This document shows positions 26,615 to 35,502 of a stretch of 64,000 nt of DNA, one piece after another. A model generated the notes under the pieces. The model had not been told where the DNA came from, ran no database searches, and saw only the letters and a program-made list of their open reading frames with translations. This stretch comes from Bacillus sp. FJAT-27264 (lineage in GTDB: Bacteria; Bacillota; Bacilli; Paenibacillales; Paenibacillaceae): NCBI RefSeq assembly GCF_001682855.1, contig NZ_MAQW01000001.1, forward strand, positions 1,482,159-1,546,158, read 5' to 3'. Position numbers and translations under genes: made by a program. The first letter of the stretch is position 1, and every line of letters starts with the position of its first letter.

Positions 26615-27334
26615 ATGGGACGTAAGTGGAATAATATTAAAGAGAAAAAAGCATCCAAGGATGCCAATACAAGTCGTATATATGCTAGATTTGGCCGCGA
26701 AATTTATGTAGTAGCCAAACAAGGCGAGCCGGACCCTGAATCCAATCAGGCCCTGAAATTCGTCCTTGAGCGTGCCAAGACCTATAATGTTCCTAAAGCC
26801 ATCATTGACCGTGCGATTGAAAAAGCCAAAGGCGGCTCTGATGAGAATTATGACGAGCTCCGCTATGAAGGCTTTGGCCCGAACGGCTCCATGGTCATTG
26901 TTGATGCACTGACCAATAACGTGAACCGCACCGCTTCCGAAGTGCGGGCAGCGTTCAGCAAGAACGGTGGCAACCTTGGGGTAGCCGGTTCCGTTAACTA
27001 TATGTTTGATGAAACCGCAGTAATCGGCCTGACCGGCAAAACCGCCGAAGAAGTCCTTGAGCTGCTGATGGAAGCAGACGTTGATGCCCGCGATATCCTG
27101 GAAGAAGAGGAAGCTGTGATCGTATACGCTGCTCCTGACCAATTCCACGCCGTGCAAACTGCGCTGAAGGAAGCAGGCATTACCGAATTTACGGTTGCCG
27201 AGATCACGATGCTGGCCCAGAACTATATCGAGCTGCCGGCTGATGCCGAGGCTCAATTCAACAAAATGATCGACGCGCTGGAAGATCTCGATGATGTTCA
27301 GCAAGTGTATCATAACGTGGATTCCGAGGAATAG
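26615..27334 (+). CDS. YebC/PmpR-family protein (YeeI-like)
   Basis: YebC-family proteins are described as DNA-binding regulators, and recently as factors that help ribosomes through difficult stretches. The 239 residues begin [20 protein letters not shown], typical of the Firmicutes YeeI branch, with [22 protein letters not shown] near 50-72 and the acidic C-terminal domain. The length is normal. It has its own promoter and strong terminator and is monocistronic. Whether it regulates transcription or translation cannot be read from sequence. Confidence 0.93.
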   Translation: MGRKWNNIKEKKASKDANTSRIYARFGREIYVVAKQGEPDPESNQALKFVLERAKTYNVPKAIIDRAIEKAKGGSDENYDELRYEGFGPNGSMVIVDALTNNVNRTASEVRAAFSKNGGNLGVAGSVNYMFDETAVIGLTGKTAEEVLELLMEADVDARDILEEEEAVIVYAAPDQFHAVQTALKEAGITEFTVAEITMLAQNYIELPADAEAQFNKMIDALEDLDDVQQVYHNVDSEE

Positions 27335-27355
27335 AATCACACTGTACATTGAACA

Positions 27356-27398
27356 GGCTAAGAAACCGCTGATTGGCGGTTCCTTAGCCTTTTTTTTA
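27356..27398 (+). terminator. Rho-independent terminator of the yebC-family gene
   Basis: A 14-bp stem GGCTAAGAAACCGC / GCGGTTCCTTAGCC with one mismatch and a 6-base loop is followed by eight or more T residues. Confidence 0.95.
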
Positions 27399-27435
27399 TA
27401 CATATGGTTGTGGATAAGAAATGATAAAGATCATC

Positions 27436-27689
27436 TATATAGATTGAGCTTGAAAATTTGAGTTAAGGGAACAGTGGCGGAGGGGAATTTTGGAACTGAA
27501 GAAGCGTTAGCGACCGCCTAAAAGCTTTCTGAAGGAAAGCTCGCATCGGAAGCATAAGCTCTGCGGATTTCTACCGCGAACAGCGGTACTAAATCAAAAA
27601 ATCTGCAGACAACAGCGGCCGGAAGTCCAAACATTCTCTGGAGTCACGGTTAATCCCAAAACAGAAAAATCACTAGTTCAATCTATATA
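27436..27689. repeat. Foldback (MITE-like) intergenic element with inverted ends
   Basis: The ends are inverted copies: TATATAGATTGAGCT at 27436-27450 and its near-complement AGTTCAATCTATATA at 27675-27689 (14 of 15 match). The two arms stay partly complementary inward (TTTGGAACTG against TTTGGACTTCC). Internal hairpins include AGCTTTC / GAAAGCT and CCGC / GCGG. No open frame or transposase is present. The right end contains the last codons and TGA stop of uxaC. From memory it resembles dispersed intergenic repeats in Paenibacillus genomes, which I cannot verify here. Confidence 0.65.
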
Positions 27690-29108
27690 TTTCTTTAAAG
27701 CATGCTCCTCCAACCCGAAGTAGGCATTGGCATTGTTGTAGCAAATATCCTCCACGATGCGGCCCAGGAACGGGATGTCATTCGGCACTTCGCCGTTCTC
27801 TACCCAGCCCCCCAGAATGTTGCACAGAATACGGCGGAAGTATTCATGACGGGTATACGAGAGAAAGGAGCGCGAGTCAGTCAGCATACCAACAAAGCAG
27901 CTTAGCTGTCCGAGATTGGACAAAGCCGTCAGTTGTTTGGTCATCCCGTCTTTCTGGTCGTTGTACCACCAGCCGGAACCGAACTGGATTTTGCCTCGGA
28001 TGCCGCTCTGTTGGAAGGAGCCGATCATCGCGGCTAGCACATCATTATGAACCGGGTTCAGGTTATAGAGGATGGTTTTCGGCAATTCATTACTCTGTTC
28101 CAATCTATCTAGTAATCTGTAGAGATTATCGGCATAGTTATTGTCCCCAATCGTATCAAACCCTGTATCAGGCCCTAATTGGCGGAACATCCGGGTATTA
28201 GGATTACGAATAGCGCCAATGTGCAACTGCATTACCCAGCCGAACTGTGCATACTTCCGGCCCATCGCCAGAAACAATGACGTGGCATATTGGTCATACT
28301 CCAGCTTACTCAGAGACTCACCTTGCAGACGTTTGGAGAAAATAGAATCCAGTTCCTCAACCGAAGCCTCTGCATACGGCAAGTGGGTAAAGCCATGATC
28401 AGAGATCATACAACCCAACCGGTTGAAATACTCTATACGCTCCAGTAAGGCTTTTTCAATTAATGCATAGGACTGAATAGGATACCCTACTGCCTGCTCC
28501 AGCACTCCTATATAATCCAGGAAGCCGGGGGAACCGATTTGCAGTGCTTTATCCGGCCGGAATGTAGGCGTAACGGCGGTCTTGAAATCCTTCTGCTCCG
28601 CAATTTGCCGGTGATAGCGCAAATCATCCGCCGGGTCATCCGTGGTGCAAATCCATTTTACATTTGAACGGGTGATCAGTTCCTGAGTGGTGAAGTCAGG
28701 TTGAGCTATGACCTCATTGCACTTTCTGTAGATCTCTTCCCAATTGTCCGCAGTCAACAAATCGTCCACACCAAAGTAAGTTTTTAGCTCCAGGGCCGAC
28801 CAGTGAAACAACGGGTTTCCAATGGTAAAGGGCAGCACCTCGCTCCATTTAGCGAATTTCTCTTCGGAAGAAGCCTCACCGGTGATATATTTTTCTTCGA
28901 CACCATATGTTCTTAAAGCCCGCCATTTATAGTGATCCCCGCCCAGCCAAATATCCGTAATACTCTCAAAACGCGCGTTCTCCGCAATCGCCTTGGGGTC
29001 CAGATGGCAGTGGTAATCGATGATGGGCAGATCCTTCGCATACTCATGATATAGTCTTCGGGCCGTCTCCGATTGCAGCAGAAAATCCTCATGAATGAAA
29101 GTTGTCAT
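27678..29108 (-). CDS. uxaC: Glucuronate (uronate) isomerase
   Basis: UxaC isomerises D-glucuronate to D-fructuronate and D-galacturonate to D-tagaturonate. The 476 residues show the family's DYHCHLDPKAIAENARF (near 32), TTDDPADDLRYH (near 155) and the C-terminal RRILCNILGGWVENGEVP with ICYNNANAYF. The ATG follows AAAGGAGAGCAGACG. The last dozen residues (GLEEHALKKYID) extend beyond the usual family end as I recall it, and the final codons lie in the inverted end of the foldback repeat. It follows uxuA by 14 bases and is cotranscribed with it. A fructuronate reductase gene is not in this window. Confidence 0.96.
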   Translation of the reverse strand: MTTFIHEDFLLQSETARRLYHEYAKDLPIIDYHCHLDPKAIAENARFESITDIWLGGDHYKWRALRTYGVEEKYITGEASSEEKFAKWSEVLPFTIGNPLFHWSALELKTYFGVDDLLTADNWEEIYRKCNEVIAQPDFTTQELITRSNVKWICTTDDPADDLRYHRQIAEQKDFKTAVTPTFRPDKALQIGSPGFLDYIGVLEQAVGYPIQSYALIEKALLERIEYFNRLGCMISDHGFTHLPYAEASVEELDSIFSKRLQGESLSKLEYDQYATSLFLAMGRKYAQFGWVMQLHIGAIRNPNTRMFRQLGPDTGFDTIGDNNYADNLYRLLDRLEQSNELPKTILYNLNPVHNDVLAAMIGSFQQSGIRGKIQFGSGWWYNDQKDGMTKQLTALSNLGQLSCFVGMLTDSRSFLSYTRHEYFRRILCNILGGWVENGEVPNDIPFLGRIVEDICYNNANAYFGLEEHALKKYID

Positions 29109-29122
29109 CGTCTGCTCTCCTT

Positions 29123-30175
29123 TCAGGAATGTAACGATTTCTTGACCGCTTCGGCCAAGCCATTGATATAGACGGCGCCCAGCGCCCGGTCATATAATCC
29201 GTACCCTGCTCTTCCCGTCTCTCCCCAGATCATACGTCCATGATCCGAGCGGAAGGGCCCGTCAAAACCATACTCGACATAAGCCTTAACAATCTCATAG
29301 AAATCCAGCGATCCCCATTCAGACAGATGCCCGGACTCGTGAAAAGACTTCTCACCCGTAATTTTGATATTCCGCAGATGAGCGAAATGCACCCGGTTCT
29401 TGACCCCGCCGAAATACTTAACCATATCGACAAAATCATTGTTCGGATCACAGCCTAAGGAGCCCGAGCATAAAGTCAGCCCGTGATACGGGGAATCGTA
29501 CAGGTTCATGAACCGTTCAAGATTAGCCTTATTCGTGATGATGCGCGGCAGACCGAAGATAGACCATGGCGGGTCATCCGGGTGAATAGCCATTTTAACC
29601 TGACTTTCAACGGCCACGGGCAGAATTCCTTCAATAAAGTAGCCGAGATGCTCCCATAGCTTCTCTTCATTCATCACTTCATACTGATCCAGAACCTTCC
29701 CGAGTCCCCCTTCTCCGTAAGAAGTATCCCAACCCGGCAACGCCAGCTCACCCAGCTTCGGGTCCATTCTCCGGATGATTTCTTCCTCATAGATCAGAGT
29801 GGTAGAGCCATCCGGCAGCTCAAAGGACAGATCCGAACGTGTCCAGTCGAACACCGGCATGAAGTTATAGCAGATCACGGGAATACCAGCCCGGCCCAAA
29901 TTGCGGATTGTCTCTTTATAATTCTCAATGTAACGGTCACGTGTAGGCAGCCCCAGCTTAATGTCCTCATGTACGGGAACGCTTTCAATAACCGATATCT
30001 TCAGACCTACAGACTCGACTCTTTCCTTCAGAGCCTTAATTTTCTCCATCGGCCACACTTCACCTACCGGCACATCATAGATTGCGGTAACAATGCCTTT
30101 CATCCCCGGAATCTGCGCAATATACTCCAGCTTGACGGGGTCCTCTTCCCCATACCAGCGAAACGACATTTCCAT
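29123..30175 (-). CDS. uxuA: Mannonate dehydratase
   Basis: UxuA dehydrates D-mannonate to 2-keto-3-deoxygluconate, a step of glucuronate breakdown. The family features [28 protein letters not shown] (near 115), [10 protein letters not shown] (near 210, metal-binding His and Asp), CSGSLG (near 254) and [11 protein letters not shown] (near 326) are intact. The ATG at 30175 is chosen because AAGGAG lies ten bases upstream, giving 350 residues. The promoter at 30214-30242 is overlapped by a palindrome likely bound by the GntR regulator encoded just upstream. Confidence 0.96.
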   Translation of the reverse strand: MEMSFRWYGEEDPVKLEYIAQIPGMKGIVTAIYDVPVGEVWPMEKIKALKERVESVGLKISVIESVPVHEDIKLGLPTRDRYIENYKETIRNLGRAGIPVICYNFMPVFDWTRSDLSFELPDGSTTLIYEEEIIRRMDPKLGELALPGWDTSYGEGGLGKVLDQYEVMNEEKLWEHLGYFIEGILPVAVESQVKMAIHPDDPPWSIFGLPRIITNKANLERFMNLYDSPYHGLTLCSGSLGCDPNNDFVDMVKYFGGVKNRVHFAHLRNIKITGEKSFHESGHLSEWGSLDFYEIVKAYVEYGFDGPFRSDHGRMIWGETGRAGYGLYDRALGAVYINGLAEAVKKSLHS

Positions 30176-30208
30176 TTTTATTGGTCTCCTTATGCACGGA
30201 TTTGAATA

Positions 30209-30228
30209 CTTGTATACTAGCATACAAG
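30209..30228. promoter_or_regulatory. Likely GntR operator over the uxuA promoter
   Basis: A 20-bp palindrome CTTGTATACTAGCATACAAG (9 of 10 pairs symmetric) covers the -10 box of uxuA. FCD-type GntR regulators bind short palindromes of this kind, and such a regulator is encoded immediately upstream. Binding here would block transcription of uxuA-uxaC. Confidence 0.7.
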
Positions 30229-30242
30229 ATAAGGTGGAGCAA
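30214..30242 (-). promoter_or_regulatory. Predicted promoter of uxuA-uxaC
   Basis: On the minus strand TTGCTC (30242-30237) and TAGTAT (30219-30214) are 17 bases apart. The -10 box lies inside the palindrome described at 30209-30228. Confidence 0.55.
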
Positions 30243-30272
30243 TATAATAAATGCCCTTCAGCTAAAAATAGT

Positions 30273-30986
30273 TCAAGATACAGAGATCCCTGAACTCACG
30301 TCAAAATAGTGTGCAAAACGGCTGTCCACCCGGTACAATTCCTCCCATTGGTTCATCGGCGCGAGGATATGCTGTTCGACGGCATGCTCAATCTGCTCGG
30401 TCTGGCCCTGTTCGATAAGCCCGATCATCCGGCGATGCTGGGTTACCGCCTCCGCAAAGCTGTGCTCCATTTCAGAGAGCAGTCTGATACGATTGTAGTG
30501 AGTGCTCAGACGGGTGATAGATTTCCACACATTCTCCAAATGATTGCCCCGATAAATGATCTGATGAAATTCCGTATCCAGTTGATGAAAATCAAGCTCC
30601 TTGCCCTTCTTGTCGACCAGCAGTTCCTGCAGCCCGACATTCTTCTTAAGCTCCAGCAGTGCCTCTGCCGGGAACGACTGACAGGAGCGGAGCAGGACCT
30701 CTTTTTCCAGCGTAAAACGCATAAAAGCAGCCTCTTCAATCAGATCGCCCTTGATTTTGGATACATAGGTGCCAACCTGCGGAACTACATCAATTAGATG
30801 CTCCTCCTTCAGCTTCGCCAGCACTTCCCTGATCGGTGTACGGGAAATCTGCAGCGCATCGGCAAGATCAATCTCGCTGATGACCTGTCCCGGGGCGAGG
30901 GTGAGCGACATCATATTTTCACGAATAACTCTATAAGAATAATCTTTATTGTTCTCACCGACTAATCTTGGGGATATCTTCATCAT
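30273..30986 (-). CDS. GntR-family (FCD) regulator of hexuronate genes
   Basis: The N-terminal winged helix (about 15-75) includes [27 protein letters not shown] split over 34-60, the typical GntR recognition region. The C-terminal FCD domain (about 90-215) has the metal- or effector-binding Asp/His set in [19 protein letters not shown] and AVEQHI. The ATG at 30986 lies ten bases after AAGGAG; a GTG at 30992 is a close alternative. Placed directly upstream of uxuA-uxaC, it is presumably their repressor, relieved by a uronate intermediate. That role is inferred from position and the operator-like palindrome. Confidence 0.85.
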   Translation of the reverse strand: MMKISPRLVGENNKDYSYRVIRENMMSLTLAPGQVISEIDLADALQISRTPIREVLAKLKEEHLIDVVPQVGTYVSKIKGDLIEEAAFMRFTLEKEVLLRSCQSFPAEALLELKKNVGLQELLVDKKGKELDFHQLDTEFHQIIYRGNHLENVWKSITRLSTHYNRIRLLSEMEHSFAEAVTQHRRMIGLIEQGQTEQIEHAVEQHILAPMNQWEELYRVDSRFAHYFDVSSGISVS

Positions 30987-31075
30987 CAGCACGACACTCC
31001 TTCATTTACACCAAACTGTACGGATCAGTATTCAATATTCTCTTAAACCGATCTGGCTAAAAGACTCAGTACATC

Positions 31076-31106
31076 ATTATAGCAAATCTTCGCAGATTCT
31101 AGCCAA
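31076..31106 (-). promoter_or_regulatory. Predicted extended -10 promoter of the GntR gene
   Basis: On the minus strand TGCTATAAT (TATAAT at 31081-31076, preceded by TG-N) lies 19 bases after TTGGCT (31106-31101). The long spacer is offset by the extended -10. Confidence 0.55.
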
Positions 31107-31137
31107 CTGTTCTCATAGCGGGCTCGTGCTCATCTCC

Positions 31138-31172
31138 AAAAAAGCCCCGCAGGAGGAACCTCCTGTGGGGCT
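31138..31172 (-). terminator. Rho-independent terminator after the GH43 gene
   Basis: A 14-bp stem AGCCCCGCAGGAGG / CCTCCTGTGGGGCT with a 2-base loop is followed on the minus strand by six U residues. Confidence 0.93.
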
Positions 31173-31205
31173 TGCAGCAAACATTGAAATTCGTCTACCT
31201 TAATC

Positions 31206-32528
31206 CTATAGCGGACTGACCGTAATACGTTCTAAACTAATTTCGCCATGTCCACCCGAGATTTTGATGGTATTGGCCTTTCCCGGCTGCAAATGAACGG
31301 TGATATCAGTAATTCCGCCGAATTCCTTCGGCCCACCCGTAGACAAAGCATTCAGCAAGGAATAGTCCTTGTCGTTGACAGTCAGTTGTAATTTAGCCAG
31401 ACGTTCACCGGTAGCATAATGTAACTCGATGGATGATCTGCCACCCTCGCCTCCATCCACATTTTCGAACAGCACGTAAGAGCCTTCCTGCTCCAGATCG
31501 GTCACCACGCTCTGACCTGATTCCAGCTTGCGAATTTCCGCACCGCCGAACACCTTACTCTCCGCTGCCGGATACGACTTCTGCTGAGAATTATGCGCCG
31601 GGGCCGGACCAACCGATGATACGCCTTCCAGAGTCTGAACAACGGTCTTGATGGAACCATCTTCGTTGAAATCCAAATAGTCGATACACACGCTGCGCAA
31701 ATTGCCTTGCCCGGAAATCGCCTGGTTATGATAGAACAGATACCATTGTCCTTTGAATTCCACCACCGAACCATGGGTTGTAGAGCAGCCTGTCGGCTCC
31801 AGGAAAATGCCCCTGTACGTCCACGGTCCAAGCGGGCTCTCGCTGGTCGCGTATCTCATGCGATTGTGATCTTCTAGATTGTCCGCATAGGTCAGGTAAT
31901 AGAGGCCGTTTCTTTTAAAGACCCAAGCCGCTTCATGAAAATCCTCTAACCCTTCCATTTCCTTCATTCCGTCCTTCAGGGATACCATATCCTCATTAAG
32001 CTCCCCGCCCAGACAGACACTGCCACCCCCATAATACATGTAGGCGTTATTGTCATCGTCCACGAGCACACACGGATCAATCAAGGCAAACCCGCCAAGA
32101 CCTGGAACATATCCCTGATCGGTAAATCCGCTTGCCGGCTTGTCGCTGGTGGCAACTCCGATCTTCCATGAATCATTCCAGTTCGAATCGCTCGGATGCG
32201 GATAGTAGAAGTAATAGGTCCCGTTCTTATAAGCACAATCGGGAGCCCACATGAATCCGCCCTCCGGTCGGCCCCAGGACACATCATCCGAGCTGAGGAT
32301 TTCGCCTTCATCCACCCAGTGGACCATATCCTCCGAAGAGAATACATGATATCTGTCCATGAGATCACAGCCTCTGGCCGGGTCCATATCATGGGATGCG
32401 TAAATATAGATTTTGCCATCATTCCATACATGGGCCGACGGGTCCGCCGTATAGATGGAAGTAATCGCCGGGTTCAGGGATGTTGCCTTTTGCCGCTTAG
32501 TTTGTAAGCCTTGATTGCCAGTAGTCAT
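31206..32528 (-). CDS. Glycoside hydrolase family 43 protein with C-terminal carbohydrate-binding domain
   Basis: GH43 enzymes are mostly alpha-L-arabinofuranosidases, beta-xylosidases or arabinanases. The five-blade propeller (about 20-320) shows the catalytic set: Asp29 (TADPSAHVW), Asp151 (IDPCVLVD) and Glu199 (FHEAAWVF). A beta-sandwich domain at about 330-440, with GGRSSIELHYATGERLAKL and a closing strand, looks like CBM6. No signal peptide is present, so it should act inside the cell on imported oligosaccharides. The ATG at 32528 is preceded by AGGAGG; the frame extends upstream without support. It ends 31206 before a strong terminator and is the last gene of a four-gene minus-strand group. 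Confidence 0.88.
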   Translation of the reverse strand: MTTGNQGLQTKRQKATSLNPAITSIYTADPSAHVWNDGKIYIYASHDMDPARGCDLMDRYHVFSSEDMVHWVDEGEILSSDDVSWGRPEGGFMWAPDCAYKNGTYYFYYPHPSDSNWNDSWKIGVATSDKPASGFTDQGYVPGLGGFALIDPCVLVDDDNNAYMYYGGGSVCLGGELNEDMVSLKDGMKEMEGLEDFHEAAWVFKRNGLYYLTYADNLEDHNRMRYATSESPLGPWTYRGIFLEPTGCSTTHGSVVEFKGQWYLFYHNQAISGQGNLRSVCIDYLDFNEDGSIKTVVQTLEGVSSVGPAPAHNSQQKSYPAAESKVFGGAEIRKLESGQSVVTDLEQEGSYVLFENVDGGEGGRSSIELHYATGERLAKLQLTVNDKDYSLLNALSTGGPKEFGGITDITVHLQPGKANTIKISGGHGEISLERITVSPL

Positions 32529-32629
32529 AATAAGTCCTCCTGAAGTTATGCTTTCTGCATATAATATGTGTTTCATAGCTAAGGCCTTCGCCGTGCAAAT
32601 CTAGTATCCACAAAGACCTTGTTGTTCGC

Positions 32630-34318
32630 TTACTGATGGCTCGTAGGATGATTCACCGTCAGCGGAATCTGCCCTTTGAGCAAACGGTTGATGTCTCCAC
32701 TCAGCCTGAGATAGAAGTCCGCGGATACCGCTACACCATCGGCATCTAGCGTCAGGAAGTATTGATTGGTGGGAATCATCGAACTGTTCTCTGCGGCTTT
32801 TGCGATGGCAGTACCCTCGTCATACTCGTCGAACATAGCGACATAGCCGGTGTTGATGCCTAAGCTCTTAATGTTGTACGCTTGCTTCCACATGTAATCA
32901 CCATGCGCTCGCGGAATCTGATTCTTCTGCTGGCCGGTCATATTGGACCAGGCGAATCCTGGTGACATTACCGGTTGATAGTCAATTCCATTCTGCTGGG
33001 TAAAGGCCAGGTCCGGCTGAAGCTGATTATTCTTGAAGTTATCCACCCCATCCATACCGAAACGTCCCACAGACCACGGCGAGATCATATCCAGCGATTT
33101 GTACACGTTCAGAAAGTCGGATCTGGAGTCATTGTTCCCGGTTCTCCAATAGGTTGGCACACCACCGATGACATAAATGCCCTGGTTCTTGAACCAGCCG
33201 ATCAGATCCGCTGCCTCTGCCGCAGTACCCGGACGGTCGGTGAAGCCGATGCCCCAGATACAGACAACCGTCTTGCCGTTCTGCTTAGCATAGGCTGAGG
33301 AAGAAGGCAGATGCATGTTGTTGACGATATTAGTCGTCCAGTCATGCTTGACTGCATTAACCCAGTTGCTAGCATTCATACCGGTAATGTCATACATGAC
33401 GTAGAATTTGCGATTGTAGAACTCAGCCGCGTTTTTTACTTTGACAGCTACGCTGTCACGGTTAGTCTTCCAGTTGTTAGGCGTATCGCTCTCTTCAGCG
33501 CCGAACCGTTGCAATGCCGCGCCGTCGATATTGTAGCTCTGCATCCATTCAAAATGCTTATTGACCGTCTCCTGATCATAGGAGGAGAACAGCTTGGCTG
33601 GTGTACCGTTGCCGAGATTAGCCAGACTGGTTTGATATAGCTTGGAGTATTCACGGAGATCCGGGTACAGCTCAAAGTTCACATTTCCGCTGGTTGACGG
33701 AGCACTGCTGTTCTTGGACCAGTGCACCCAGCCACCATTTGGCGAACCATCACCCGCTGCGTTGAACCAGCCCTGATATCCTGCATACAGCTTACCTACC
33801 ACATCCCCGCCACCACCTGTGGAGCCTGCGTTGAACTTGAACCAGAGCAGATTGAATAAATTCCCGCTGCCGCCGGTGAATTTAAGATAGAGCGTATGCA
33901 CACCGCTGGCACCGCTGATTGCACCAGACTTCGTTACCCAGGACTGCCAGCCTCCGGTACCGGGCACAGCAACGGTTCCCACGAGCGTTCCGTTAAGACT
34001 GTCCAGACGAACCTCAATATTTCCGCCGCTGTTGTTGCTGGCGACTCTAACATCTATCGAATTGGCACCGCTTCCAAAATCAACATTGTTGAAGACGATA
34101 TAATCTCCATTGTCGATAAAAGCAACATTCTGCCCGCCCTCGGTGGAATTCTCCAGTTGGACTCCAGACTGGCTGTTGTAGCCGGAAGCGGCTGTTTGAT
34201 TAAACGCCGAAGCGGCCGAGACGACGGAAGGAGCAAAGGAAATACACACCGTAAGAATCAATAAAGCCGCGCTTGCAAAAGCCAATAACCTCTTGTTTTT
34301 TTGCACAAAATTTAGCAT
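32630..34318 (-). CDS. Secreted CBM6 plus GH99/GH71-like protein
   Basis: This 562-residue protein starts with a signal peptide (about 1-35, ending VVSAAS). A CBM6-like module follows (about 37-165; GDYIVFNNVDFG, GTGGWQSW, GVHTLYLKF), and then a short Gly-rich linker. The catalytic-type region (about 175-530) has GKLYAGYQGWFN, GGWVHWSK, FELYPDLREY, YVMYDITGM and YVAMFDEYDEGTAI. I associate this layout with the GH99/GH71-like group sometimes annotated as xylosidase/arabinosidase. Substrate is unproven. The ATG follows AGGAGGATCTT. It lies upstream of the cytoplasmic GH43 gene, consistent with outside cleavage followed by inside processing. Confidence 0.75.
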   Translation of the reverse strand: MLNFVQKNKRLLAFASAALLILTVCISFAPSVVSAASAFNQTAASGYNSQSGVQLENSTEGGQNVAFIDNGDYIVFNNVDFGSGANSIDVRVASNNSGGNIEVRLDSLNGTLVGTVAVPGTGGWQSWVTKSGAISGASGVHTLYLKFTGGSGNLFNLLWFKFNAGSTGGGGDVVGKLYAGYQGWFNAAGDGSPNGGWVHWSKNSSAPSTSGNVNFELYPDLREYSKLYQTSLANLGNGTPAKLFSSYDQETVNKHFEWMQSYNIDGAALQRFGAEESDTPNNWKTNRDSVAVKVKNAAEFYNRKFYVMYDITGMNASNWVNAVKHDWTTNIVNNMHLPSSSAYAKQNGKTVVCIWGIGFTDRPGTAAEAADLIGWFKNQGIYVIGGVPTYWRTGNNDSRSDFLNVYKSLDMISPWSVGRFGMDGVDNFKNNQLQPDLAFTQQNGIDYQPVMSPGFAWSNMTGQQKNQIPRAHGDYMWKQAYNIKSLGINTGYVAMFDEYDEGTAIAKAAENSSMIPTNQYFLTLDADGVAVSADFYLRLSGDINRLLKGQIPLTVNHPTSHQ

Positions 34319-34582
34319 AAGATCCTCCTGTTCTTTGGGTTGCCTGCTAATTACTGTCCAAATAAGGCCTGTGACAAGCTTTGAAAGAAAACGGATTCAC
34401 ATTCTGAAACATTCTTGCGGGCGTTATTTACCTCCACTGCACCTCCTCTTTGGGCCTAGCAGGATTTACTTACAAAAATAGGGGGTTTATCAGTTCCAGC
34501 ATACTCTTTCCCACTATTAGACTCCATGTGATGATCATAAACAAAACAGGGAATTCCAAAAGAAACTGGACGAGTGCTACTC
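34319..34582. other. Intergenic stretch upstream of the GH99-like gene
   Basis: No gene is supported. A one-mismatch cre-like site lies at 34386-34399. No clear -35/-10 pair was found for the minus-strand gene, and no terminator for the SDR gene was recognised. Confidence 0.4.
34386..34399. promoter_or_regulatory. Possible CcpA (cre) site
   Basis: AGAAAACGGATTCA matches the cre consensus TGNAANCGNWNNCA at all defined positions but the first. It lies 70 bases upstream of the secreted GH99-like gene, where carbon catabolite repression would be expected. Confidence 0.35.
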
Positions 34583-35419
34583 TTATTCCACATCACTCCA
34601 AGAATGCTTGGGACGCCAATCAAGCACCTTCTGTGCCAGACTGTTACTGACGATAGCTTCTCTATTGTGGAAAGGTACCCGCAAATCATCCACACCGGGG
34701 TAAAAGGTCTCCAGCAGCTTTTGCGTCTTCCACTCACTTAACGTATCGTTGCCGGTAATGTTCAGGTGTATGGCTCCCGCATAATCCGTATGAAGGGCTG
34801 CCAGACTGGCATCTACCGCATCTCTAATATCGATGTAGCTCCACAAAATTTGCTTGAAGGTCTCAGGTTTGGCTGTAGCCATATGCCGATACTCTCCGGG
34901 GCCGACAATCATCGAGAAGCGTAGCGAGATGACCTGCATCCCGTTTTTCCGGTGGAACATCTCAGCAGTCAGCTCGTTGACAACCTTGGAGAGCCCATAA
35001 CACTCCTGCGGTTGCTGAGGGTGCCCCTCATCTACCGGGAAATAATCCGGTGAGAACGGCTGCGGCGCCCAGGCAAATCCGTACGACGATTCGCTGGAGC
35101 CCATGACCACTTTTTGAATGCCTAATAAAGAAGCTGCCTCCAGCACATGGTACCCGGCTAACGTATTATTGGCGAAAATATAGGCATGAGGAAAATGAAT
35201 CGGCGCAGGAATCGCAGCCAAATGGATGATGGCATCGGCTCCGGCAAGTGCCCCCACTACCTGTCCAAAATCATTGAGATCCACCTTGATCTGCCTGCAG
35301 TGAATCCGGTCTGACAAGTGATTGTCCAGCGATACCACATCGTAGCCTTGCTGCTGCAGCTTGCTGATGACCTGTGATCCAAGCTTGCCGCCTCCGCCTG
35401 TAACCGCAATGGTTTTCAT
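34583..35419 (-). CDS. NAD(P)-dependent extended SDR oxidoreductase/epimerase
   Basis: This is an extended short-chain dehydrogenase of 278 residues. It has the nucleotide-binding TGGGGKLGS near residue 8, an acidic residue after strand 2 (VVSLDNH, favouring NAD), and the catalytic YGLSK (Y-x3-K) near 137-141. The overall plan, including LNITGNDTLSE near the C-terminus, resembles uronate dehydrogenases and sugar epimerases. In this neighbourhood a uronate or aldose oxidation is plausible but unproven. The ATG at 35419 has AAAGGAGG ten bases upstream; a TTG three codons earlier touches that site. Confidence 0.75.
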   Translation of the reverse strand: MKTIAVTGGGGKLGSQVISKLQQQGYDVVSLDNHLSDRIHCRQIKVDLNDFGQVVGALAGADAIIHLAAIPAPIHFPHAYIFANNTLAGYHVLEAASLLGIQKVVMGSSESSYGFAWAPQPFSPDYFPVDEGHPQQPQECYGLSKVVNELTAEMFHRKNGMQVISLRFSMIVGPGEYRHMATAKPETFKQILWSYIDIRDAVDASLAALHTDYAGAIHLNITGNDTLSEWKTQKLLETFYPGVDDLRVPFHNREAIVSNSLAQKVLDWRPKHSWSDVE

Positions 35420-35502
35420 TTCTTCCAACCCTCCTTTACTGTGTTTGGATATGTGAGGTCATTCATTGTACTGCGCTCTGCTGTGTAAATTGCTGTACTT
35501 GG

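Noticed and set aside
27399..27677. Degraded transposase or intact insertion sequence
   Set aside because: The stretch has inverted ends but no coding remnant in any frame, so a miniature foldback repeat fits better.
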